Assembly (NCBI GenBank): GCA_910586445.1
Contig: CAJUHV010000002.1
Span: 1 to 64,000, forward strand
Length of the DNA stretch: 64,000 nt
From: an uncultured Eubacterium sp.
Lineage (GTDB): Bacteria; Bacillota; Clostridia; Lachnospirales; Lachnospiraceae
Reading direction: 5' to 3'
Shown: piece after piece, positions 41,734 to 49,764 of the stretch
How positions within the stretch are numbered: position 1 is the first letter of the stretch
How the letters are laid out: every line of letters begins with the position of its first letter
Notes under the pieces: model-generated
Told to the model about the DNA's origin: nothing
The model's input: only the letters and a program-made list of their open reading frames with translations
Databases searched by the model: none
Made by a program: the position numbers and the translations under genes

Positions 41734-41761
41734 TTGACAAAAAAACAGCATAGTGTATAGT
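41734..41761 (+). promoter_or_regulatory. Promoter for PEP carboxykinase
   Basis: TTGACA (41734-41739), 16 bases, TATAGT (41756-41761). A short hairpin (TTCCCA ... TGGGAA, 41777-41799) lies in the 5' leader before the ribosome site AAGGAGG. Confidence 0.75.
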
Positions 41762-41835
41762 TTATAATAGTGAGATTTCCCATGTATACAGTGGGAATTT
41801 AATCCTAAATATTAATTACAAGGAGGAATATAGAA

Positions 41836-43542
41836 ATGTCAACCAAAGCTCTTTATCCAAGAACTGAAATCGGCCCAAATAAGGTAGGTTTCCCAAAAGC
41901 AGGATCAATTGTCACCAATACACGTGCGATTATTGAAGCACCGTTTTATGGAAACAATGTCGTAAAGGTAAATACTTTACGTGAAGCTTATGAGCTGGCA
42001 AAAAATTCACCTGGAACAGTTGTTACAGATATGCCGGTATATAAAGCAGAAGAAATCGGCTTGGAGCCAGAGGCAAAAGTACTTTTATTTAATGACGGTT
42101 CTATTACAGGACGTTATGCAGCAGCCAGAAGGATTACAGGCAAAGAAGGCACAAACTGCGCAAAGCTTGACAAAATCCTGATGGATGCCGTATATGATAC
42201 CCGTTGGAGAACTATGTACCATGCACAGGTATTTATCGGACTTGACCCGGAATTTATGGTAAAGGCACACCTGCTGATCCCTAAGGGAGAAGAGAATATC
42301 CTGTACAACTGGATGCTGAACTTCCAGTATATGAATGATACTTATACAAAGATGTATCATGAATCGATTCCAGTAGGAAACGGCAATGAGCCGGACGTAT
42401 ATATTTTCTCTGACCCGCAGTGGACAGGCACCGACCAGACTGATGTATGTGACGGCAAGTGCTTATGCTACTTTAACACAGAGACAAACTGTGCAGCTAT
42501 TTTAGGCATGAGATATTTCGGCGAGCATAAGAAAGGTACATTGACGCTTGCATGGGCTATTGCAAACAGAAACGGCTATGCTTCCTGTCACGGCGGACAG
42601 AAAGAATATACACTGGCAGATGGATCAAAATATGTTGCAGCTGTATTCGGACTGTCTGGATCTGGTAAATCTACACTGACACACGCAAAGCATGACGGCA
42701 AATATCCGGCGATCAAGGTACTGCATGACGACGCATTTGTAATCAACACAGATACATGTGCTTCAATCGCATTAGAGCCGACATACTTTGACAAGACAGC
42801 AGATTATCCTACCGCATGTGAAGATAACAAATTCCTGCTTACCGCACAGAACTGTTCAGCTACCCTGGATGACGAAGGAAAAGTGGTATTAGTAACCGAA
42901 GACATCCGCAACGGTAATGGACGTGCAATCAAGTCCAAGCTGTGGTCTCCAAACCGTGTAGACAAGATCGAAAGCCCTGTAAATGCTATTTTCTGGATTA
43001 TGAAAGACCAGACACTGCCGCCTGTAGTAAAATTAAAAGGCGCTTCTTTAGCATCCGTAATGGGCGCTACGCTTGCTACAAAAAGATCTACCGCAGAGCG
43101 TCTTGCTCCGGGAGTAGATCCGAACGCATTAGTTATTGAACCGTATGCAAATCCATTTAGGACTTATCCATTGGTAAATGACTATGAGAAGTTTAAGAAA
43201 TTAGTAGCTGAGAAGAATGTAGACTGCTATATTATCAATACGGGCGACTTTATGGGCAAGAAGGTACAGCCGAAGGATACGCTCGGCATTCTTGAAGCTA
43301 TCGTAGAAAAGAAAGCTGATTTCAAGCCTTGGGGACCATTTACAGATATCGAAATCTTCGAATGGGAAGGCTTTGTGCCGGATTTAAATGACAAAGATTA
43401 TATAGATCAGATGAAGGCACGTATGACAGACAGATTAAACAATGTCAAAGAATTAGATACAAAAGAAGGCGGCTTCAATAAGCTTCCGGCAGATGCCTCT
43501 GAAGCAATCCAGAAGGTTGTAGATCAGGCTAATACACTGTAG
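41836..43542 (+). CDS. pckA: Phosphoenolpyruvate carboxykinase, ATP type
   Basis: Interconverts oxaloacetate and phosphoenolpyruvate with ATP/ADP, 568 residues, somewhat longer than the ~530 of enteric enzymes. The kinase P-loop is FGLSGSGKSTLTHAKHD (~272-289), followed by the metal-binding KVLHDDAFVINTD. Upstream is the active-site MRYFGEHKKGTLTLAWAIANRNG (the usual GEMKKG replaced by GEHKKG). In many anaerobes the enzyme works in the direction of oxaloacetate formation. AAGGAGG lies upstream. A strong terminator follows. Confidence 0.95.
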   Translation: MSTKALYPRTEIGPNKVGFPKAGSIVTNTRAIIEAPFYGNNVVKVNTLREAYELAKNSPGTVVTDMPVYKAEEIGLEPEAKVLLFNDGSITGRYAAARRITGKEGTNCAKLDKILMDAVYDTRWRTMYHAQVFIGLDPEFMVKAHLLIPKGEENILYNWMLNFQYMNDTYTKMYHESIPVGNGNEPDVYIFSDPQWTGTDQTDVCDGKCLCYFNTETNCAAILGMRYFGEHKKGTLTLAWAIANRNGYASCHGGQKEYTLADGSKYVAAVFGLSGSGKSTLTHAKHDGKYPAIKVLHDDAFVINTDTCASIALEPTYFDKTADYPTACEDNKFLLTAQNCSATLDDEGKVVLVTEDIRNGNGRAIKSKLWSPNRVDKIESPVNAIFWIMKDQTLPPVVKLKGASLASVMGATLATKRSTAERLAPGVDPNALVIEPYANPFRTYPLVNDYEKFKKLVAEKNVDCYIINTGDFMGKKVQPKDTLGILEAIVEKKADFKPWGPFTDIEIFEWEGFVPDLNDKDYIDQMKARMTDRLNNVKELDTKEGGFNKLPADASEAIQKVVDQANTL

Positions 43543-43554
43543 GATTTTAAATTC

Positions 43555-43624
43555 TGGTTATAGCTTAAAGCGTATAGATCACAGGAATGTTTTTTAACGC
43601 GCTTTAGGCTATAACCATTTTTTA
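43555..43624 (+). terminator. Terminator after pckA
   Basis: tggttatagcttaaagcg (43555-43572) pairs with cgctttaggctataacca (43600-43617), one mismatch, followed by TTTTTTT. Confidence 0.9.
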
Positions 43625-43789
43625 TACATTTACCACCCCTCCCCCTCTTGGCGTATTTAACAAAATTTCGACAAATATTCATTGCAATTTTGTTAAAAAA
43701 TTTTCAATAGATTATGGGAATAGTACTGGTAAAATGAAATGACTAGTGTTATAATTAACTATAAACCGTATGCGAGGGGGTTGGTGAAT

Positions 43790-44197
43790 ATGAAATTATC
43801 AGACTTTGACGAATATAAAGCCCTTATTCCAACAAAGGGCGGGCCTGGAATTGACAATGTGAGAAAAAAAGTTCATCCAGATGCTCCAGAGCGGACAGAA
43901 GAGGAAATAAACGAAATCATTCGAAAAAGAGCCAAGAATTCGATTGCCAGTTTAAAAATGCATAAAAGAGGCGAAATAGTTATGAAAGCCAATGCAGTAA
44001 TCTGGGCTGTGGCATGGAGTATTTTCAGCGTCTATTCGATTGTGAACGGCACAATGCTGCTTATGCTGCCTGTTTCGATCGGCTGTGCGGTCGGTTTCTG
44101 GGTGCTGCTGTTTATGTCGTTTGGTTCGATTGGAAATATCGATAAGGAAATCGAAGCAGCTTTTGAAGAATTCGACAAAATTTGCAAAAAGAATTAA
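43790..44197 (+). CDS. Hypothetical membrane protein, 135 residues
   Basis: I do not recognise a family. An N-terminal soluble part (about 1-65) has FDEYKALIPTKGGPGIDNV and a basic helix, two hydrophobic segments follow (about 68-85 and 90-110) with a short turn, and the C-terminal tail is acidic (NIDKEIEAAFEEFDKICKKN). This is a two-helix hairpin in the membrane with both ends in the cytoplasm. I chose the ATG at 43790 after GAGGGGG; the open frame extends upstream to 43739 with poorer support. It stands alone between pckA and the 6S RNA gene. Confidence 0.75.
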   Translation: MKLSDFDEYKALIPTKGGPGIDNVRKKVHPDAPERTEEEINEIIRKRAKNSIASLKMHKRGEIVMKANAVIWAVAWSIFSVYSIVNGTMLLMLPVSIGCAVGFWVLLFMSFGSIGNIDKEIEAAFEEFDKICKKN

Positions 44198-44288
44198 ATT
44201 CACTTTAAGTTGTTGCGCAAATCGGCCTGAAGACAGATTCAACCAGAAAAAATACCATAAAATACATCATCTTGTATGTAAATAATTG

Positions 44289-44317
44289 TTGCAATACTGC
44301 ACATAGTAGAGTATAAT
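44289..44317 (+). promoter_or_regulatory. Promoter of the 6S RNA gene
   Basis: TTGCAA (44289-44294), 17 bases, TATAAT (44312-44317). Transcription should start near 44324, at the base of the closing stem. Confidence 0.75.
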
Positions 44318-44324
44318 CAAATTT

Positions 44325-44517
44325 AATAAAAGTATTTACCTGAGGTGTTCGATAACCTGCTATTTTGAACCTACATTTTCTTTTACGGGATTCCAATATT
44401 TTGGGGTAGATGTCAGGCCATCATTACGCAGTGGAAGGCAGAAGCTCCATTGAGGTTACCCACCTAGCTTTGCTAGGAGTCAAAATTGTGGGACCGGCAT
44501 TTTGGGGATACTTTTAA
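44325..44517 (+). ncRNA. ssrS: 6S RNA (SsrS/BsrA type)
   Basis: A ~190-base RNA that binds and inhibits vegetative RNA polymerase in stationary phase. The 5' end AAAAGUAU followed by CCUGAGGUGUUCG pairs with the 3' end GGCAUUUUGGGGAUACUUUU to form the closing stem, and CUGAGGUGUUCG is the conserved 5' element shared with Escherichia coli 6S RNA (CUGAGAUGUUCG). A central internal loop and the terminal arm lie between, with a small hairpin CUAGCUUUGCUAGG on the 3' side. A promoter of correct spacing precedes it. The structure was folded by eye. Confidence 0.82.
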
Positions 44518-44892
44518 AAATATTTTACAAAAGAAAAGAATTAAAAACACGAAAGATAGCGGCCGTATTTTTACAAAAGAATTTAGAGCTACGGAAGATG
44601 AAGCTTATTCTTACAGATTACAGATAAAATACAGAAGATAGTACCAGAAGATAAATCCCTGTGATAAAGTACAAAAGATATTTATTCATTTGATCTGATT
44701 TCACATGCCTAAGGATAAAGCATATAGCATAAGTACATGAAGTTCTATGTATTTATGTTCAATGGAAGATGCAAATGATTTCCATCTTTCCAATGAACGT
44801 GCAGTGGCTGTCTGATACACATCCAAGTACGTTCAATAGGCTGGAGTAAAATACGAAAAGATAAAATATGCTAATAGAGAACACAACTAGAT
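44518..44892. other. AT-rich gap after 6S RNA, no gene seen
   Basis: Only very short open frames without ribosome sites occur. A hairpin-forming segment (gttcaatggaagatg near 44757 with ccatctttccaatgaac near 44785) lies in the middle, and a terminator hairpin ends the region, so a small noncoding RNA is possible but unproven. Confidence 0.5.
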
Positions 44893-44929
44893 AAAAAGAA
44901 GCTGCATAGTTTTATGTCAGCTTCTTTTG
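44893..44929 (+). terminator. Terminator hairpin downstream of the 6S region
   Basis: aaaagaagctg pairs with cagcttctttt, with a 13-base loop. No gene directly precedes it, so it ends either read-through from 6S RNA or an unrecognised small RNA. Confidence 0.75.
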
Positions 44930-44932
44930 TGA

Positions 44933-44972
44933 TTCATGATAATAGAAAGTTCGTGCAGCGTGTTTTCTATTG
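44933..44972. repeat. ~39-bp palindromic repeat, copy 1
   Basis: ttcatgataatagaaagttc, then gtgcagcgtgttttctattg. Arms AATAGAAA and TTTCTATT pair. It follows the terminator at 44893-44929 by three bases. Confidence 0.85.
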
Positions 44973-45039
44973 TTTCATCAAGTAAGAAGCTTTTATATAC
45001 ATAAGAGGATTTGAATACATAAAAAGTTTTGAGTATAAT

Positions 45040-45237
45040 AAAAGACTTTAATGTATAAGCATCTGGATATTTAAAAGACTTTAATGTATAAGCATCTGGA
45101 TATTTTAAAAACTTTAATGTATAAGCATCTGGATATTTAAAAAACTTTAATGTAAAGCATCTGGATATTTGAAAGACTTTAATGTATAAGCATTCGAATA
45201 TTTAAAAGACTTTAATATATAGGCATTTGCATATGTA
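45040..45237. repeat. Tandem array A, ~33-bp unit, about six copies
   Basis: Units of the form aaaagactttaatgtataag + catctggatattt repeat head to tail at 45040, 45073, 45106 and onward, decaying in the last two copies. No unique spacers separate the units, so it is not a CRISPR array. Confidence 0.85.
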
Positions 45238-45249
45238 AAATACCTTGGA

Positions 45250-45491
45250 ATATATAAGCATTTGCATATGTAAGAGGTTTTTGAATATAAAAACAATAGA
45301 TTATATAAGCATTTGCATATGTAAGAGGTTTTTGAATATAAAAACTATGGATTATATAAGCATTTGCATACATAAGAGGTTTTGAATATAAAAATTTTGG
45401 ATTATATAAGCATTTGCATACATAAGAGGTTTTTGAATATAAAAACTATGGAATATATAAGCATTTGCATACATAAGAGGTTTTTGAATAA
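45250..45491. repeat. Tandem array B, ~50-bp unit, about five copies
   Basis: Units of the form tatataagcatttgcatatg + taagaggtttttgaatataa (45252, 45303, 45352, 45402, 45453) follow array A directly and share its tataagcat core, so B may derive from A. The array ends about 100 bases before the start codon of the SpoIID-like gene and is open in its frame. Confidence 0.85.
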
Positions 45492-45591
45492 AATGGAATT
45501 TTTTTGTATAAATTATAAGAACATCTATTTGATCAAACAGATCGGACGGATCAAATGGTTATGTTTAGATTTTGTATGGAGCATGGAAAAC

Positions 45592-47721
45592 ATGGACAGG
45601 GCAGCAAAAGTAAAAAAATATAGAAAAAAAATGATGAAAAACCGATACCGGCGCAGGCCGCAGGTTTTGGAGATTTCAGAAAACAGGTTTAAGTTCTGGC
45701 TGCTTACTGCAGGGATTGTATCAGCCGGCCTGCTTTTCTCTCTTATAGTAGTAATGCGCAGCAGCAGTCAAAGGCCGGAGCTTACATATGTAACAAGGGA
45801 AGAAGCTGCTTCGCTGATGTGTTTTTTAGAAGAAGATTCTCTGCTTGAGCAGTGGAAGGAAGATCCAAAGCTGACTGTCACGCAGGGACAGCTGAAGGAT
45901 TTTGTGCAGAAAATCGGGCTGTCGGATGCCATCAGGGTGCAGGGCGGCAATGAAAAGCTGGAACGCAGTGTATTTATGGATTATTATGACCAGATACTTG
46001 ATTATATGGATCTGGCTGAGTCAGTGGAAAAAAAGACGGTATTACTGCTGGCTCAGGATGGAAATATATGCCAGACACAATATGGGGAATATGTCTTTCA
46101 GGCAGGCTCGGTCCGGCTGGAAGATTTTTACACATACGATATGTATGTGATGGAACACAGGATTCTGGGAATACGGGCGCAGTCCGAAAAAACAATTGCC
46201 CTGAGGGATGTCCCTGCGACGGCGCTGGACCAGCAGAACATTGAATTTGAATATGAAAAAAACACCTATCAGGTTTCGTGTAAAAATATGGAGGGCTTTA
46301 CCGGCAGTGCGGACTGTACGTTATGCATAAAGGGCGGCGTGGTGACAAAAATAAAAAATATCAGGCTCACCGAAAACAACAGTACGGTAAAATCTGCCCC
46401 GGAACAGGCAGCGGATACAGAAAAAAAAGCTCTGTCCGATACGGTTAAGGTGCTGCTGTTAAATCAGGGTGCCGTGCATTATGAGCAGGTTTATCTGACC
46501 TGTGATGAACAGTGCTATGTAAAAAAGAACCGTTCAAAGAAAAAGTATGCAGCATCCCAGCTGATCAATATAAAAAAGCTCAAGCTCAAAAAGGGGAAAT
46601 ATATATCTGTAGAACCTGCAAAAAGCAGCGGCAGGCTGTACCTGTCAGATTCAAAAGGCCGCAGGACTTCAAAAGGGTATTATGGCAGCATAACGATATA
46701 CCGCGATAATGACGGCTATTATATTGTAAACAAGGTCGGTATCGAAAAATACCTTTATTCAGTCGTTGCAAGCGAAATGCCGTCATCCTTTGGGCTTGAA
46801 GCGTTAAAGGCACAGGCAGTATGTGCCAGAAGCTATGTATACAGGCAGATGGCAAAAGGGGATTATGAAGCTTATCATGCACAGATTGACGACAGCACAA
46901 ATTATCAGGTTTACAATAAATCCGATATCAGCGAAGCAGACATAAAAGCTGTAGAAGCGACTGCCGGTGAGGTGATGTATGCACAAGGCGAGATTGTAAA
47001 TGCCTATTATTTTTCATGCTCCTGCGGCTATACATCCGGCATGGAGATCTGGAACCAGAAGGATGCGTACCCTTATCTCAAGGCAAAATCATTGAATCCT
47101 TCAGAAAAGGGATCGTTTGATCTGTCTAAGGAAAAAACATTTCGTAAATACATTACGTCTTCGAATGAGAAGGCATTTGACGGTGACAGCAGATATTTCC
47201 GATGGACTGCCAAAGCAGAGCCGAGTGCCTGCTTAAAAGAGATAAAACAAAAAATCCAGCAGCGTGAAAAGATAAATCCGCAGAATTTTGCGTATTATGC
47301 CAGATCCGGGAAATCAGAGAAAAAAGTATCTTCCCTAAAAGGCTTTGGCGGCATTGAACAGATAAGCAGCCTAAAGCGCAGTAAAAGCGGAGCAGTGCTG
47401 GCATTGAATATTGTATTTGAATTTGGCAGGGTAGAGGTCAGGTCAGAATACAATATCCGCTCTGTTTTAGGCTGTGCATTGGAGAAGATTACGTATGCAG
47501 ACGGCACGGAAGACCAGTATACAAGATTTCTGCCGAGTGCTTATTTTTCGATAAAGTTTAATGCCAAAAGCCGCAGATATGAGCTGTCAGGAGGCGGCAA
47601 CGGGCATGGCATGGGCATGAGCCAGTATGGGGCGGACAGAATGTCAAAACAGGGATGGGATTATAAAAAAATCTTAAAGTATTATTACAGCGGGGTATCT
47701 GTAAAGGCAGTTTCTAAATAA
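45592..47721 (+). CDS. SpoIID/LytB-domain protein
   Basis: A 709-residue protein with a basic N-terminus, one membrane segment (about 40-60) and a large extracytoplasmic part. The C-terminal SpoIID domain carries the family motifs KYLYSVVASEMPSSFGLEALKAQAV, ARSYVYRQM, CGYTSGMEIWNQ and GNGHGMGMSQYGADRMS. SpoIID itself is a lytic transglycosylase that thins peptidoglycan during engulfment; the true spoIID usually is about 340 residues, so this longer paralogue may act elsewhere in the wall. An earlier start at 45382 would translate tandem repeat array B, so I prefer 45592, with GGAG 10 bases before; 45583 is also possible. Confidence 0.88.
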   Translation: MDRAAKVKKYRKKMMKNRYRRRPQVLEISENRFKFWLLTAGIVSAGLLFSLIVVMRSSSQRPELTYVTREEAASLMCFLEEDSLLEQWKEDPKLTVTQGQLKDFVQKIGLSDAIRVQGGNEKLERSVFMDYYDQILDYMDLAESVEKKTVLLLAQDGNICQTQYGEYVFQAGSVRLEDFYTYDMYVMEHRILGIRAQSEKTIALRDVPATALDQQNIEFEYEKNTYQVSCKNMEGFTGSADCTLCIKGGVVTKIKNIRLTENNSTVKSAPEQAADTEKKALSDTVKVLLLNQGAVHYEQVYLTCDEQCYVKKNRSKKKYAASQLINIKKLKLKKGKYISVEPAKSSGRLYLSDSKGRRTSKGYYGSITIYRDNDGYYIVNKVGIEKYLYSVVASEMPSSFGLEALKAQAVCARSYVYRQMAKGDYEAYHAQIDDSTNYQVYNKSDISEADIKAVEATAGEVMYAQGEIVNAYYFSCSCGYTSGMEIWNQKDAYPYLKAKSLNPSEKGSFDLSKEKTFRKYITSSNEKAFDGDSRYFRWTAKAEPSACLKEIKQKIQQREKINPQNFAYYARSGKSEKKVSSLKGFGGIEQISSLKRSKSGAVLALNIVFEFGRVEVRSEYNIRSVLGCALEKITYADGTEDQYTRFLPSAYFSIKFNAKSRRYELSGGGNGHGMGMSQYGADRMSKQGWDYKKILKYYYSGVSVKAVSK

Positions 47722-47754
47722 TAGTAAAAACATTAGCAGGAGAAAGGAAAGAAC

Positions 47755-48627
47755 ATGAAGGGGATGTTTTTAAATGGACTTCGGTTAATGGATAAGTGTA
47801 AAAAGGATAATATAGGGGCATATGCAGCGCAGACGGCATTTTTTATAATGATGTCCTTTGTACCGCTGATCATGTTTTTTATTACACTCATTCAATATAC
47901 GCCGATTTCTGAGGCAATGCTGCTGCAGTATGTGCACCAGTATCTGCCGGAGTATCTGGAGCCGTTTGTCATTACGATCTTAGACGAGGTGTATTCCGAG
48001 TCGGTAGGGATTTTGTCTACGACGGCAGTGATTGCGATCTGGTCAGCCTCCAAAGGGCTTCATTACCTTTCAAACGGGCTGGATGAAGTGCATGAGGTGC
48101 AGGAAAAAAGAAACTGGTTTGTCCTGCGTGTGAGGGCAGTCTTTTATACGTTTGTCTTTTTAGTGGCAATCGTTATATTTTTAGTACTGCTTGTATTCGG
48201 ACGGTCGCTGGAAGAGCTTCTGGTTTATTATATGCCGGTAGTCGGAGGGATTGTATCAAGGGTCTTAGACTTTCGCATATTGATTATTACGCCGATTATG
48301 ATCCTGACTGCAATTATGGCGTTTCATTCACTGCCGGACCGCAAGGCTTTGGTAAACCACAAGATTAACTTCCATAACCAGCTGCCGGGAGCTGTTTTGT
48401 GTACCGTTGTATGGTATATTTTTTCTTTCGGCGTATCGATATATGTAGGATATTTTAATGGATTTTCCATGTACGGATCGCTGACTACCATTGTGCTGAC
48501 AATGTTCTGGATTTATTTTGGCATGTACATACTGCTGTTTTGCGCGGAAGTCAATAAATTTTATTATAGGGAAATTGAAAATCGCTGGGAGAAGATGCGC
48601 AAGAAAAAACAGAAGCAGAAAAAATAA
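47755..48627 (+). CDS. YihY/virulence factor BrkB family membrane protein
   Basis: A 290-residue integral membrane protein with about six hydrophobic segments. Family signs are AAQTAFFIMMSFVPLIMFFI, the central WSASKGLHYLSNGLDEVH, NRKALV-like FHSLPDRKALVNHKINFHNQLPGA and the C-terminal VVLTMFWIYFGMYILLFCAEVNKFYYR. It is often annotated ribonuclease BN, which is an error; its function is unknown. The C-terminus ends in a run of basic residues (KKKQKQKK). It is 33 bases after the SpoIID-like gene, so the two are probably an operon. AGGAGAAAGG precedes the ATG. Confidence 0.93.
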   Translation: MKGMFLNGLRLMDKCKKDNIGAYAAQTAFFIMMSFVPLIMFFITLIQYTPISEAMLLQYVHQYLPEYLEPFVITILDEVYSESVGILSTTAVIAIWSASKGLHYLSNGLDEVHEVQEKRNWFVLRVRAVFYTFVFLVAIVIFLVLLVFGRSLEELLVYYMPVVGGIVSRVLDFRILIITPIMILTAIMAFHSLPDRKALVNHKINFHNQLPGAVLCTVVWYIFSFGVSIYVGYFNGFSMYGSLTTIVLTMFWIYFGMYILLFCAEVNKFYYREIENRWEKMRKKKQKQKK

Positions 48628-48735
48628 AACCAATGAGACTAAACCAATGAGACTAAACCAATGAAAAAACAATGAAGCAAAAACAAAGAACCAAAGCAAT
48701 CAAACAAAAACAAAGAACCAAACATAATCTAACAA
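48628..48735. repeat. Low-complexity A-rich repeats after the YihY gene
   Basis: Repeated aaaccaatgagact units (three) are followed by caaaaacaaagaaccaa units (two), a purine- and A-rich stretch with no coding content. Confidence 0.8.
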
Positions 48736-48772
48736 AACCAGCGAAAATAAAACAGGCTGTATGACAGCTTAG

Positions 48773-48814
48773 AAAGCCGTACCAGAGGAGGCTGTGCCCA
48801 ATAGTACGGCTTTT
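48773..48814 (+). terminator. Terminator of the SpoIID/YihY operon
   Basis: aaagccgtac (48773-48782) pairs with gtacggctttt (48804-48814), followed by AATTC. It lies 146 bases beyond the YihY stop. Confidence 0.8.
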
Positions 48815-48816
48815 AA

Positions 48817-48856
48817 TTCATGACAATAGAAAGTTTACGCAGCGTGCTTTCTATCG
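48817..48856. repeat. ~39-bp palindromic repeat, copy 2
   Basis: ttcatgacaatagaaagttt, then acgcagcgtgctttctatcg. It follows the terminator at 48773-48814 by two bases. Confidence 0.88.
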
Positions 48857-48880
48857 TTTTTGAATAATTCAATAATTAAA

Positions 48881-49216
48881 TTATTCTATATGTAATTTTC
48901 CTTCTTTTTCTTCTTCTTTGATTTCCCAATGGATCAAAAATGTGAGTGTTGCCCGCAGCGCGATAATTCCTGCAACAATTGCGATTTCTTTCCATTCGCG
49001 TACAATAACCGTTCTTAGAATTTCACTGCCAAGCTTAAACTCCAGCCCCATGGAAAGTCCTTTGCCCAGATAGATTCTCGTGTCAGGTTTTTTTGCTATA
49101 TATTTGTAAAAGCTGATCAGGCAGGTTGCTATAATGATTCCGACTCCGATAAATTCAAAGATTAAAATGCCGATTTCTACAATGTAGTCAAGCGTCAGGT
49201 TTAAATAGTTGATCAT
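48881..49216 (-). CDS. DUF1622 family membrane protein
   Basis: A 111-residue protein with three hydrophobic segments (about 10-35, 60-75 and 78-98). The family pattern is visible: GIIIATCLISFYKYIAKK, YLGKGLSMGLEFKLGSEILRTVI, and IVAGIIALRATLTFLI. The charged C-terminus (KEEEKEGKLHIE) lies in the cytoplasm. Function unknown. It is alone on the minus strand, with GGACATC as a weak ribosome site before the ATG. Confidence 0.9.
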   Translation of the reverse strand: MINYLNLTLDYIVEIGILIFEFIGVGIIIATCLISFYKYIAKKPDTRIYLGKGLSMGLEFKLGSEILRTVIVREWKEIAIVAGIIALRATLTFLIHWEIKEEEKEGKLHIE

Positions 49217-49390
49217 AGGCGATGTCCTTTCGTCAGACTGTGCATAATATTTATATGGTTATATTTTACTGTATTCATGGAAAAAGTCAATAAGGCAGCA
49301 GAGCGTTTCATGCTTTTCTATTTAAAAAATTCTTGCATAACAGGAAAGTCTGCGCTATAATAGGATAAGTTTAAATAAAGTAAATGCAAG

Positions 49391-49650
49391 GAAGGTGGCC
49401 TTATGGCAGAATGCTTATAGGCGGCCAGAGACGAATCCTGCTGACAGAGAGAAAAAGTGAGGCGCTGAGAGCTTTTTCAAGACAGGCCGTTTTTGGATTT
49501 CACACTGGAGCAGTCCGGGAGCAGCAACCCGGAACGTTCATGCACGTTACGCATGCTGAGTGCTCAAAATCAGGCTCTAGCGGCCTGGATTGGGAATTAG
49601 GGTGGTACCACGGATTGACTTCGTCCCTTTTTAGGGAGGGAGTTTTTTAT
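49391..49650 (+). ncRNA. T-box riboswitch controlling pheST
   Basis: A leader that senses uncharged tRNA and allows read-through of a terminator. The T-box proper, TTAGGGTGGTACCACGG (49598-49614), is clear; the terminator stem GTCCC-TTTTT-AGGGA with GGGAG and TTTTTT follows (49622-49648). Stem I and the AG-bulge region (GACAGAGAGAAAAAG) lie upstream, and TTC at 49499-49501 followed by A is a candidate Phe specifier. It lies directly upstream of pheS, consistent with tRNA-Phe sensing. An overlapping 90-residue open frame is not a gene. Confidence 0.92.
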
Positions 49651-49689
49651 TTATGACAATAGAAAGTTCGCGCAGCGTGCTTTCTATCG
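49651..49689. repeat. ~39-bp palindromic repeat, copy 3
   Basis: ttatgacaatagaaagttcg, then cgcagcgtgctttctatcg. It follows the T-box terminator by one base and lies 75 bases before pheS. Confidence 0.88.
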
Positions 49690-49764
49690 TATTGGCTGTA
49701 TTCATATATTTAATTTAAATAAGGTTTAATTTTTAGTCAATTATTGGATAAGGAGAATTTGCAT

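Noticed and set aside
45040..45491. CRISPR-like repeat array
   Set aside because: The units abut each other with no unique spacers between them, and no cas gene is present.
45382..45591. N-terminal extension of the SpoIID-like protein
   Set aside because: The extension is a translation of tandem repeats, has no ribosome site at its start, and the conserved protein starts later.
49384..49656. 90-residue open frame upstream of pheS
   Set aside because: It lies wholly within the T-box leader and has no protein family match in my reading.
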